Source: JBDRAU01 sp043823315 (lineage in GTDB: Bacteria; Patescibacteriota; UBA1384; DTJR01). From it: DNA of 8,729 bases. The stretch is from the NCBI GenBank assembly GCA_043823315.1, contig JBDRAU010000089.1, positions 1 through 8,729 of the forward strand, read 5' to 3'. The position numbers and the translations under genes are program-made. The notes under the pieces are model-generated. The model saw nothing but the letters and a program-made list of their open reading frames with translations, was not told the origin of the DNA and made no database searches. Positions 1 through 5,696 of the stretch are shown in pieces (position 1 is the first letter of the stretch; each line of letters opens with the position of its first letter).

Positions 1-609
1 TCACCCTATGGCACCACTGGCGCCTATGGAACAACTACTTGGGCTGACCCGACGATCAACACTCTTAACTTCGGCTCATACGAAGTCCAGCAGAATGCTT
101 ATAGAACCGGGTATTTCTTGGTTAATAAAACAGTCCTTAACGACGCTAGAATAATCCAGTTTGTCGAAAATGATTCCGGTTCGGGCGGACTTGCTTTCGT
201 ATCGGCTCAATCCGGCACCCTAACCGGCTCACAAAGCGCTGGACAGTGGTATGTAACAACCTACACTCGCAATATTTCAACTCACGTTAACTCCTGCAAA
301 ACTTACTTGGGAAAGTTGATCGCATTGCCAGAATTCAAAGGGCTAACTGAGGAACTACAAACAAATTATAGAAATCAAATAAATACAATCAGCTCTGTAA
401 CAGATACGAAAGCACAATACAAAACCTGCATTTCGTTAAAAAATGATTTGTCATTAAAGCTTAGCAACCTTGGAGCAAGCACTCCTGCATTTGAAGTTCC
501 AAAGACAGACGTGAATGTGAATATCTCAAAGTTTTATCGAGTCAACCTCAGCCCAAGCGAGTATGCGAATGCCATATCCGGAAAAGTACTAACGACTTTC
601 GAGCAATAA
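1..609 (+). CDS. Hypothetical protein, 3' end of a gene cut by the window edge
   Basis: The frame is open from the first base to TAA at 607-609, giving 202 residues with no start in view. The TTG at 118 is probably an internal leucine, because the frame continues upstream with the same composition. I do not recognise the family. The first 90 residues are rich in Gly, Ser, Thr and Tyr, with a short repeat near the edge (YGTTGAYGTTT), as in surface or secreted beta-rich proteins. Residues of about 95-155 look helical and polar and hold the only two cysteines (99 and 143), which could form a disulfide if the protein is exported. The tail from about 155 is again beta-like. No membrane anchor or sorting motif is seen at the C terminus. 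A cell-surface role is a guess from composition. That it is a real coding frame is fairly sure. Confidence 0.7.
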   Translation, partial: SPYGTTGAYGTTTWADPTINTLNFGSYEVQQNAYRTGYFLVNKTVLNDARIIQFVENDSGSGGLAFVSAQSGTLTGSQSAGQWYVTTYTRNISTHVNSCKTYLGKLIALPEFKGLTEELQTNYRNQINTISSVTDTKAQYKTCISLKNDLSLKLSNLGASTPAFEVPKTDVNVNISKFYRVNLSPSEYANAISGKVLTTFEQ

Positions 610-624
610 ATGTGTAAAGTATCC

Positions 625-652
625 TTGACAATAGATCAACAAGTATTAATAT
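625..652 (+). promoter_or_regulatory. Promoter for the 659-973 gene, probably giving a leaderless mRNA
   Basis: A perfect -35 TTGACA (625-630) is followed after 16 bases by TAATAT (647-652), which matches four of six -10 consensus bases. Only six bases (653-658) separate the -10 from the ATG at 659, so the expected start of transcription falls on the A of the ATG. No Shine-Dalgarno motif lies upstream. Leaderless initiation is inferred from this geometry. Confidence 0.55.
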
Positions 653-658
653 CTAAGT

Positions 659-973
659 ATGAACTTAATAGATCAAATAATTAATCAAGCCAGAAACATT
701 CTTTATTGCCCGGTTTGCAATAACCAATACGACAAAGATAGAATCAGGTTTCGTGGATTTATAGACAACACATATATTTTTCACGCGTATTGCAATCTCA
801 ACCACCAACCGATCGCAATTACTTATTTGGCTTCACTTCACCGGATCGATCAGCCAATCAGCACTTACTTCCATCTGTTGTCGGGTGAAAAGATATCGAA
901 AGAAATGGTTAAGAACGCCGAAAAAATTTTAGACACTCATAAAGGATCGATAGCAGGATTATTCGACCAATAA
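659..973 (+). CDS. Small putative zinc-binding protein of unknown function
   Basis: A 104-residue protein with ATG start and TAA stop. Its N-terminal part has a short amphipathic helix (1-15), then CPVC (C17, C20), a beta-like stretch with the charged run DKDRIRFRGF, and AYCNLNH (C45, H49; H42 nearby). The spacing CxxC-N24-CxxxH looks like a one-metal zinc ribbon. The C-terminal half has a tyrosine-rich strand and a helical end (about residues 77-93). There is no signal peptide or membrane segment, so a cytosolic protein is likely. I have an impression that similar short CxxC proteins sit beside rplY in other CPR genomes, but I cannot confirm it here. Function is unknown. The gene has its own promoter and no ribosome-binding site, and ends 95 bases before rplY. 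Confidence 0.75.
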   Translation: MNLIDQIINQARNILYCPVCNNQYDKDRIRFRGFIDNTYIFHAYCNLNHQPIAITYLASLHRIDQPISTYFHLLSGEKISKEMVKNAEKILDTHKGSIAGLFDQ

Positions 974-1015
974 GCTCTAATATATCCCCCTGCTTTGAGT
1001 AAACTTTGACAGGGG

Positions 1016-1044
1016 TTGAAAAAAACATCTCTTTAAGGTAGAAT
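1016..1044 (+). promoter_or_regulatory. Promoter for rplY
   Basis: TTGAAA (1016-1021) and TAGAAT (1039-1044) are separated by 17 bases, each one base off consensus. Transcription would start near 1051, giving a leader of about 18 bases that holds a Shine-Dalgarno motif AAAGGA (1057-1062), six bases before the ATG at 1069. This is the clearest ribosome-binding site in the left half of the window. It contrasts with the leader-free neighbour gene. Confidence 0.65.
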
Positions 1045-1068
1045 TATCTTCGTATCAAAGGAATAAAC

Positions 1069-1836
1069 ATGCAAGTCAAACACATCGCACTTGACGCAAA
1101 GTCAAGAAAAATCACAGGGAAAAAAGTTAAGAGCCTAAGAGAACAAGGCCTAGTTCCTGCCGTGATATACGGGCACGGGTCAAAACCTCTTCCTTTGGAG
1201 ATTAATTCGACCGACTTTACAAAAGCATACCAAGAAGCCGGAACATCTACCTTGGTAGATTTAAAAATTGACAATGACTCGCCAATCAAGGTTCTAACGC
1301 ACGAGCCGCAATTAAATCCCGTAAATTCTAAAGCAATCCATGTTGATTTTTATCGCGTTAGAATGGATGAGAAGATCAAGACAGAAATCCCGCTTGAATT
1401 TATCGGTGAATCAGATGCGGTTCAAAACGACGATGGAACTCTGGTTACAAACAGAGACAATATTGAAATAGAATGTTTGCCAAACGACCTCATCCCAAGC
1501 TATCAGATAGATATATCAGCTCTTAAGACATTCGATGATCAATTAACTGTTTCAGATATAAAATTTCCCGAAAGCATTGAAATCCTAACCGAAAAAGAAG
1601 AAGTTATTGCCTCTGTTGAACGTCCGCGAACCGAAGAAGAGCTGGCTGAACTTGAAGAGTCTGCGGCCGAAGAAGAGAAGGAAGCCATAGAGCAAATCGC
1701 CGGTGAAGAAGGCGAAGCGGTTGACGGGGGGAACGTCAACCTAAATAAAGAAGGATCCGAAGAAACGCCAGATGATAAAAAAGACGAAGTACAGAAGATA
1801 GAAACAGACAACTCCGCCAAAGACTCCAAAAAGTAA
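1069..1836 (+). CDS. rplY: 50S ribosomal protein L25/Ctc (TL5 type) with a long acidic tail
   Basis: A 255-residue protein that binds 5S rRNA in the large ribosomal subunit. Residues 1-96 form the L25 domain, with the family signatures RKITGKKVKSLREQGLVPAVIYG and the region ending HVDFYRV. Residues of about 97-185 match the C-terminal beta domain of the Ctc/TL5 type (KTEIPLEFIGES, then NIEIECLPNDLI). From residue 187 a low-complexity tail of about 69 residues follows, dominated by Glu and Asp with some Lys, Ala and Ser. It is probably disordered. Acidic tails occur in many Ctc proteins, but this one is on the long side. The start is supported by AAAGGA six bases upstream and by the usual L25 N terminus. 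miaB begins 31 bases after the stop, so the two genes may share a transcript. Confidence 0.95.
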   Translation: MQVKHIALDAKSRKITGKKVKSLREQGLVPAVIYGHGSKPLPLEINSTDFTKAYQEAGTSTLVDLKIDNDSPIKVLTHEPQLNPVNSKAIHVDFYRVRMDEKIKTEIPLEFIGESDAVQNDDGTLVTNRDNIEIECLPNDLIPSYQIDISALKTFDDQLTVSDIKFPESIEILTEKEEVIASVERPRTEEELAELEESAAEEEKEAIEQIAGEEGEAVDGGNVNLNKEGSEETPDDKKDEVQKIETDNSAKDSKK

Positions 1837-1860
1837 CCGAACTATTTAAACATTTTATCA

Positions 1861-1905
1861 TTAGAAATTGATTAAAAATTCGAAATTAGAAATTAGAAAT
1901 TCCCA
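1861..1905 (+). repeat. AT-rich short tandem repeat at the 5' end of miaB
   Basis: Imperfect copies of the unit TTAGAAA / ATTAGAA run from just after rplY into the start of miaB (TTAGAAATTGATTAAAA, then CGAAATTAGAAATTAGAAAT). The repeat covers the predicted TTG start and encodes the first dozen residues of the miaB frame, so those residues are probably repeat-derived and not part of the conserved enzyme. Confidence 0.6.
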
Positions 1906-3043
1906 AAACAAAAAACCAGAAAAGTTTTTTGTTTTGGTTATAGGTTGCCAACAAAACGAACATGATGGGATTAAAATCTCGCACATGCTTGAGAACCTCG
2001 GTCTCGTTGAAACCTCCCAGGAAGAAGCTGACCTAGTAGTGATAGTTGCTTGTGCAGTGAGACAAACAGGTGTTGATAGAATTTTTGGTGCAATAAAAAA
2101 CTGGAAAGACAAAAAGATTATAACAACTGGCTGCGTATTGGATTCAGATAGGAAGAGATTTAAAGATCGTGGAGTGGATTTCTGGAACATCGAAAAGCCA
2201 AACGACCTAATCAAGGTTTTAAACATCAAGACAAAAAAAGACATAAAAAATCTTTTATCTGAAGGAGCGAAGCTTTCCTCCAGCGTTCCTATAATGTTTG
2301 GATGCAACAACTTTTGTTCATACTGTGCCACGCCTTACACCAGAGGACGAGAGCGCTCGAGGGAAATAGAACAAATTGTTAAAGATGTCCAGAATATAAT
2401 AGGAAAAGTCCCGACGCTGAAGGGTCGGGGCTCCGACCGAAGCGTCGTAGAAATTCTCTTACTAGGTCAAAATGTCAATTCATATCAAATTCCTAACAAA
2501 ACTGTCATCCCGCACTTGATGCGGGATCTAGATTCCCATTTTCACGGGAATGACAAAAAACCTTCCCATTTTACAATTCTACTTGAAGAACTGAATGCTC
2601 TACCGGGTAACTTCAAGATCGCCTTCACTTCTAATCACCCCAAAGACATGTCGGATGACATAATCAAAGCAGTAGCGACTCTGCCAAAAATAAAAAAAGA
2701 AATTCATCTGCCGATTCAGTCAGGATCGGACAAAATCTTAAAAGCAATGAATCGACCCTATACTCGCAAGCAGTATTTAGAAATAATCAAAAAAATAAAA
2801 GAAGCCAATCCCAATATTGCCATCACTACTGATGTAATAATTGGCTTCCCTGGAGAGACCGAAACAGATTTTCAAAAAACTGCTGATATTTTTAAACATG
2901 TCGGTTACAAAATGGCTTACATCAATAAATACTCACCGAGGGTCGGCACAGCCGCTTATAAACTCGGCGACCCAATCTCATGGAAAGAAAAACAACGGCG
3001 TTGGCACGAGCTTGATAAGATCCTCTCAAGGACCAGGAAGTAA
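1868..3043 (+). CDS. miaB: tRNA-2-methylthio-N6-dimethylallyladenosine synthase MiaB, lacking the TRAM domain
   Basis: A radical-SAM methylthiotransferase that adds a methylthio group to i6A37 of tRNAs. The N-terminal UPF0004 domain has all three cluster cysteines: GCQQN (C27), ACAVR (C62) and TGCVLD (C89). The radical-SAM motif CNNFCSYC gives C146, C150 and C153, followed by TPYTRGRERSR. Later motifs LLLGQNVNSY, LPIQSGSDKILKAMNR, TDVIIGFPGET and INKYSPRVGTAA are typical MiaB. Two palindromic repeats are translated in frame, at residues 182-194 and 212-230. The frame stops at 391 residues, just after KEKQRRWHELDKI, where the TRAM domain normally begins; most MiaB proteins have about 430-450. 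The start is uncertain: TTG at 1868 has no Shine-Dalgarno motif and lies in an AT repeat, and the first 16-18 residues look non-native. Since all catalytic cysteines are kept, it may still work, but loss of TRAM could weaken tRNA binding. MtaB or RimO are less likely given the GCQQN and GRERSR motifs. Confidence 0.85.
   Translation: MIKNSKLEIRNSQNKKPEKFFVLVIGCQQNEHDGIKISHMLENLGLVETSQEEADLVVIVACAVRQTGVDRIFGAIKNWKDKKIITTGCVLDSDRKRFKDRGVDFWNIEKPNDLIKVLNIKTKKDIKNLLSEGAKLSSSVPIMFGCNNFCSYCATPYTRGRERSREIEQIVKDVQNIIGKVPTLKGRGSDRSVVEILLLGQNVNSYQIPNKTVIPHLMRDLDSHFHGNDKKPSHFTILLEELNALPGNFKIAFTSNHPKDMSDDIIKAVATLPKIKKEIHLPIQSGSDKILKAMNRPYTRKQYLEIIKKIKEANPNIAITTDVIIGFPGETETDFQKTADIFKHVGYKMAYINKYSPRVGTAAYKLGDPISWKEKQRRWHELDKILSRTRK
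2411..2449. repeat. Palindromic repeat inserted in frame in miaB (copy 1)
   Basis: CGACGCT (2412-2418) pairs with AGCGTCG (2441-2447), and inside it GGTCGG (2423-2428) pairs with CCGACC (2433-2438) around a GGCT loop. The segment is translated as PTLKGRGSDRSVV between IIGK and EILLLGQNVNSY, where ordinary MiaB proteins have only a couple of residues. The G+C content is far above the surrounding gene. Confidence 0.8.
2503..2555. repeat. Palindromic repeat inserted in frame in miaB (copy 2, TGTCAT family)
   Basis: Outer arms TGTCAT (2503-2508) and ATGACA (2550-2555) enclose two hairpins: ATCCCGCA/TGCGGGAT (2507-2514 with 2520-2527) and ATTCCC/GGGAAT (2532-2537 with 2546-2551). It is translated as VIPHLMRDLDSHFHGND between LGQNVNSYQIPN and the helix FTILLEELNALPG. 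The same architecture recurs at 6904-6980. This class of repeat, with its VIPHLMRDL-like translation, is widespread in bacterial genomes. Confidence 0.85.
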
Positions 3044-3046
3044 GAA

Positions 3047-3077
3047 ACTTCTCGACTCGTGTACTCGCTCGAAGAAT
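3047..3077. repeat. Palindromic repeat, element A, short-spacer copy
   Basis: Arms ACTTCTCGACTC (3047-3058) and TCGCTCGAAGAAT (3065-3077) flank a six-base centre GTGTAC. Both arms recur exactly at 7859-7870 and 7890-7902, where the centre is replaced by another palindrome. The copy begins three bases after the miaB stop codon. Confidence 0.75.
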
Positions 3078-3087
3078 ATATATTAGA

Positions 3088-3104
3088 ACTCAAGCCTGTC
3101 GAGT
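3088..3104. repeat. Degenerate palindromic repeat related to element B
   Basis: ACTC (3088-3091) and GAGT (3101-3104) flank AAGCCTGTC. Its AAGCCTGTCGA matches the GAGCTTGTCGA core of element B at nine of eleven bases. It is probably a decayed copy. Confidence 0.4.
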
Positions 3105-3142
3105 AACATTCGAACCTCTCCATTCGATTGAAAACACATTTG

Positions 3143-3163
3143 TGTTCGAGCTTGTCGAGAACA
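3143..3163. repeat. Palindromic repeat, element B, uninterrupted copy 1
   Basis: The core GAGCTTGTCGA sits between TGTTC and GAACA arms. The 21-base unit is identical to 3264-3284. It reads in the opposite sense to element A (GAGC...GTCGA here, TCGAC...GCTCG there), so A and B form an inverted pair of the REP/BIME kind. Confidence 0.8.
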
Positions 3164-3310
3164 AATCATTACTACTTTGGCAAGGGTAATCGCTACAAGT
3201 CAATCACAAAAAGCCAAATCATCAGGACAAAAGAAAACCGTCCCCTGTCTGCACGAGAGTTATTGTTCGAGCTTGTCGAGAACAACTATCGCACATCTAT
3301 TCGGCAATAA
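3164..3310 (+). pseudogene. Possible decayed TRAM-domain segment of miaB
   Basis: In the same frame as miaB, but after stops at 3041 and in the intervening repeat zone, this stretch reads NHYYFGKGNRYKSITKSQ and then about 30 less recognisable residues ending NNYRTSIRQ at a TAA. YYFGKGNRYKSI resembles the G-K-(T)-x-x-(Y/F)-K-x-(V/I) strand of the MiaB TRAM domain, and it lies where that domain should be, displaced by about 40 codons that include elements A and B. A second element B copy interrupts it at 3264-3284. I infer that the miaB 3' end was broken by repeat insertion and decay. The similarity is short and could be chance. It overlaps the end of the convergent Nudix gene by 14 bases. Confidence 0.35.
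3264..3284. repeat. Palindromic repeat, element B, uninterrupted copy 2
   Basis: Identical in all 21 bases to 3143-3163. It sits 12 bases past the stop codon of the minus-strand Nudix gene, so it would form a hairpin at the end of that transcript. There is no T-run after it, so it is not an ordinary intrinsic terminator. Confidence 0.8.
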
Positions 3311-3725
3311 TTATGTTTGCAAGATATGCTCTGGTTGAATCACGAGTAGTTTTAGATAATTTCTTCGGCAGTTTATTTATCGGGAACCATTTAACTTCAC
3401 TATGCTTATGGTGTTCTAAATTTTTCACATTACCAGAGATGATCTTAGCCAAATAACTAATTGCTAACCAATGCTGGTTTTCTTTTTTAAAAATTTGTTC
3501 GGTATAACATAAATAGCTGATTAATCTTATATTTACATTTACCTCTTCTCTTATCTCCCTAGTGATAGCTTGCTTGACAGTCTCGCCAAACTCAATAGCT
3601 CCGCCAGGCTGACTCCAATAGCCATTTTGATTTCGAGTAGTTGAACGCTTAAGTAAGAGAACTTCATCTTTTTCATTCACGATCAGAGCGCCACAACCAA
3701 CTCGAACCAACTTTTTAGAACTCAT
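3297..3725 (-). CDS. Nudix hydrolase (MutT/NUDT15-like)
   Basis: A 142-residue protein, the usual size for a single Nudix domain, which hydrolyses nucleoside diphosphate compounds. The Nudix box spans residues 42-64: G42, E48, then REIREEVNV with R56, E57, E60 and E61 as the metal-binding core. The usual glycine near the end of the box is N63. The strand before it, GYWSQPGGAIEFGE, and the later ENQHWLAISYLAK and EVKWFPINKLP resemble nucleotide-sanitising MutT and NUDT15-type enzymes, but substrate cannot be read from sequence. The ATG overlaps the last 11 bases of thrS, which suggests translational coupling; there is no good Shine-Dalgarno motif. The association with thrS and the dTMP genes fits a nucleotide clean-up role, which is only inference. 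Confidence 0.88.
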   Translation of the reverse strand: MSSKKLVRVGCGALIVNEKDEVLLLKRSTTRNQNGYWSQPGGAIEFGETVKQAITREIREEVNVNIRLISYLCYTEQIFKKENQHWLAISYLAKIISGNVKNLEHHKHSEVKWFPINKLPKKLSKTTRDSTRAYLANIIIAE

Positions 3726-5430
3726 TTATCTTTTTTGCAAGTTTATTAATATCGATTTGGCCTATGTCGCCGTCTTTTAACGACCGGACTGAAATCGTAT
3801 TTTTTTCAACCTCTCTTTGTCCAAGAACAATCATATAGGGGATTTTTTGTAATTCTGATTCTCTTATTTTTTTACCGAGGGATTCACTGCGAGTATCAAC
3901 CTCTGCTCTTATGCCCAGCTTTTTAAATTTTGACAAGACATCGTTGGCATTGACGTTGAATTTATCAGAGACGGGCAATATTACAACTTGAACAGGAGCG
4001 ATCCATACCGGAAGTGCACCGGCATAATGCTCTATCAAAATACCGATAAATCTCTCTAGCGATCCGTAGATTACCCGATGAATAATTACCGGCATTTTTT
4101 CCTTTCCGTCCTGATCGGTGTATTTAAGATTGAATCTTTTAGGAAGTTGAAAATCCAGCTGAATCGTACCCATTTGCCACTCTCGCCCCAATGAGTCTTT
4201 CATCAGAATATCAATCTTTGGTCCATAAAATGCGCCATCGCCTTCCTCGATAGAGTATTCTTTTCCGGACTTCTCTAGCAGGCCCTTGAGTATCTTCTCG
4301 GCTCGATCCCATGTTTTCTCCTCCCCCATAAAATCATCCGGTCTTGTTCCGAGACGATATGAGTATTCAAGATCAAAGACACCGTAGAATCTTTCGACAA
4401 TTCCAAAAATATCAGTATATTCCTGTCCAATCTGATCCTCTGAAATAAAATTATGAGAATCGTCCTGTGCAAACATTCTAACTCTAAATAAACCATTAAG
4501 TGTTCCTGAAAGTTCGTCGCGATGAATCAAGTCCACATCGGAAAACCGCAGTGGCAGCTCACGGTAACTTCTCGGGCGTTGATTATAGACCAAGATAGCG
4601 TTCGGGCAACTCATTGCTTTAATTGCATAGGTTTCTTTTTCATTGTTCTTAACAACGAACATATTATCCCGATAATGTTCCCAGTGACCAGATTTTTCGT
4701 AAAGTTCCTTCTTATTCATTACGGGAGATTTGAATTCTTGATAACCACGCTTTTCGTGCTCTTTCCTCCAAAAATCGATCAGGTTATTATATAAAATCGT
4801 TCCCTTAGGAAGCCAATACGGCATCCCGGGAGCGCTCTGGTCAAAGAAGAATAGTTCGAGTTCGCGTCCTAGTTTCTTATGATCCCGTTTTTCCGCCTCT
4901 TCACGCATTTTCAAAAATGCATTCAGCTCATCACAACTTTCAAACGCCAGACCGTAAACACGTTGGAGCATCTTATTTTTTTCACTCCCCTTCCAATAAG
5001 CCCCCGCCAACTTATCAAGATTCCAGCCGACATCCTCAAGGTCTAAAGTTGATTTAACATGCGGCCCCTTACATAAATCAATGAACCCACCCGTGTTATA
5101 AAGCGATACGGTCTTTTTCCCTTCGCCCTTAATATCCTTAACAAGTTCGCATTTGTATGGCTGATTCGACTTATTTAATCTATTAAGCGCCTCGTCAATA
5201 TCGATTTCGACTTCTTCAAATGAAAGATCGGCCTTAATCAAATCCTGCATCTTCTTTTCAATTAAAGGCAAGTCCTCAGGAATCAGGGTTCTCGGGAGTT
5301 CAAAATCATAATAAAATCCGTTTTCAATTGAAGGACCAATTCCGAGTTTAGTCTCTGGAAACATCTCTAAAACTGCGGCTGCCAAAACATGACTCAAAGA
5401 ATGTCGGATAGTTTCAATCTTGTTTTCCAT
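3715..5430 (-). CDS. thrS: Threonine--tRNA ligase without the TGS domain
   Basis: A 571-residue class II synthetase that charges tRNA-Thr. It starts directly in the N2 editing domain: H10 and H14 in HSLSH, then C120 and H124 in IDLCKGPH are the four editing-site residues. The catalytic domain follows from about residue 190, with the three zinc ligands C275 (MSCPN), H326 (QDDSHNF) and H451 (VIIHR), motif 2 around RDELSGTLNGLFRVR, and motif 3 GSLERFIGILIEHYAGALP. The anticodon-binding domain is residues of about 475-571. The roughly 60-residue N-terminal TGS domain of the E. coli protein is absent. The ATG is preceded by a promoter only six bases away and no clear Shine-Dalgarno motif, so a start further upstream is unlikely. 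The stop overlaps the Nudix gene. Confidence 0.97.
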   Translation of the reverse strand: MENKIETIRHSLSHVLAAAVLEMFPETKLGIGPSIENGFYYDFELPRTLIPEDLPLIEKKMQDLIKADLSFEEVEIDIDEALNRLNKSNQPYKCELVKDIKGEGKKTVSLYNTGGFIDLCKGPHVKSTLDLEDVGWNLDKLAGAYWKGSEKNKMLQRVYGLAFESCDELNAFLKMREEAEKRDHKKLGRELELFFFDQSAPGMPYWLPKGTILYNNLIDFWRKEHEKRGYQEFKSPVMNKKELYEKSGHWEHYRDNMFVVKNNEKETYAIKAMSCPNAILVYNQRPRSYRELPLRFSDVDLIHRDELSGTLNGLFRVRMFAQDDSHNFISEDQIGQEYTDIFGIVERFYGVFDLEYSYRLGTRPDDFMGEEKTWDRAEKILKGLLEKSGKEYSIEEGDGAFYGPKIDILMKDSLGREWQMGTIQLDFQLPKRFNLKYTDQDGKEKMPVIIHRVIYGSLERFIGILIEHYAGALPVWIAPVQVVILPVSDKFNVNANDVLSKFKKLGIRAEVDTRSESLGKKIRESELQKIPYMIVLGQREVEKNTISVRSLKDGDIGQIDINKLAKKINEF

Positions 5431-5436
5431 ACCTAA

Positions 5437-5465
5437 AGAATACCAGAATTCGTTGATTGCTTCAA
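5437..5465 (-). promoter_or_regulatory. Promoter for thrS, probably leaderless
   Basis: On the minus strand TTGAAG (5460-5465) and TATTCT (5437-5442) are 17 bases apart. Six bases (5431-5436) lie between the -10 and the ATG, so transcription would start at or next to the A of the ATG. This is the same -10-to-ATG distance as the promoter at 625-652. No T-box leader is possible with this arrangement. Confidence 0.5.
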
Positions 5466-5468
5466 CGA
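5450..5468. promoter_or_regulatory. Operator-like inverted repeat over the thrS -35
   Basis: TCGTTGA (5450-5456) and TCAACGA (5462-5468) are perfect inverted repeats with a five-base centre. The right arm covers the -35 hexamer, and the left arm lies in the spacer. Since the predicted transcript starts downstream, this would act as DNA, for example as a repressor site. No regulator gene is in the window. Confidence 0.35.
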
Positions 5469-5562
5469 TTAGAACAAATTAGGATACCAATCTCCGATAG
5501 CTGACATAGTATGTTATTAGCAATACATCCTAAGCAAAAGGGGAATAAATTTATTTTTATGG

Positions 5563-5672
5563 TGTCATTGCGCGGTTTGGGAGTGGAGCCCAAACCTAAT
5601 GTCTCTCCGAAGCAATCTCTACCAGTTAACAAGAGATTGCCGCGCTCACTTCGTTCGCTCGCAATGACGCGT
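5563..5672. repeat. Large composite palindromic repeat (TGTCATTGC...GCAATGAC family)
   Basis: The 266-base gap between tmk and thrS is largely filled by this element. Outer arms GTCATTGC (5564-5571) and GCAATGAC (5661-5668) enclose two hairpins: GGTTTGGG/CCCAAACC (5574-5581 with 5589-5596) and GCAATCTCT/AGAGATTGC (5612-5620 with 5632-5640, loop 5621-5631). A further GCGCTCACTTCGTTCGC segment precedes the right arm. The outer design is a common bacterial repeat. The GGTTTGGG hairpin in its left half looks like an added piece. As RNA from tmk it could act as a barrier or attenuator, but no T-run follows. Confidence 0.8.
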
Positions 5673-5696
5673 AGCGGTCGATGATGAGTTCGTTAA

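Noticed and set aside
987..1015. CCCCTG...CAGGGG inverted repeat as an intrinsic terminator of the 659-973 gene
   Set aside because: The stem has only six pairs, the loop is 17 bases, and the run after it is A-rich, not T-rich, on the plus strand. It may only be a chance repeat just upstream of the rplY promoter.
1539..1829. Open frame on the minus strand opposite the rplY tail
   Set aside because: It is rich in Ser and Phe only because it mirrors the Glu/Lys-rich tail. It has no family features or ribosome-binding site.
3047..3284. CRISPR-like array in the repeat cluster after miaB
   Set aside because: The repeats are of different types and orientation, spacing is irregular, and there are no cas genes. 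They are palindromic dispersed repeats.
5431..5696. T-box riboswitch or tRNA in the thrS upstream region
   Set aside because: No T-box antiterminator sequence or tRNA cloverleaf is seen. The strongest folds belong to the composite palindromic repeat, and the predicted promoter leaves no leader.
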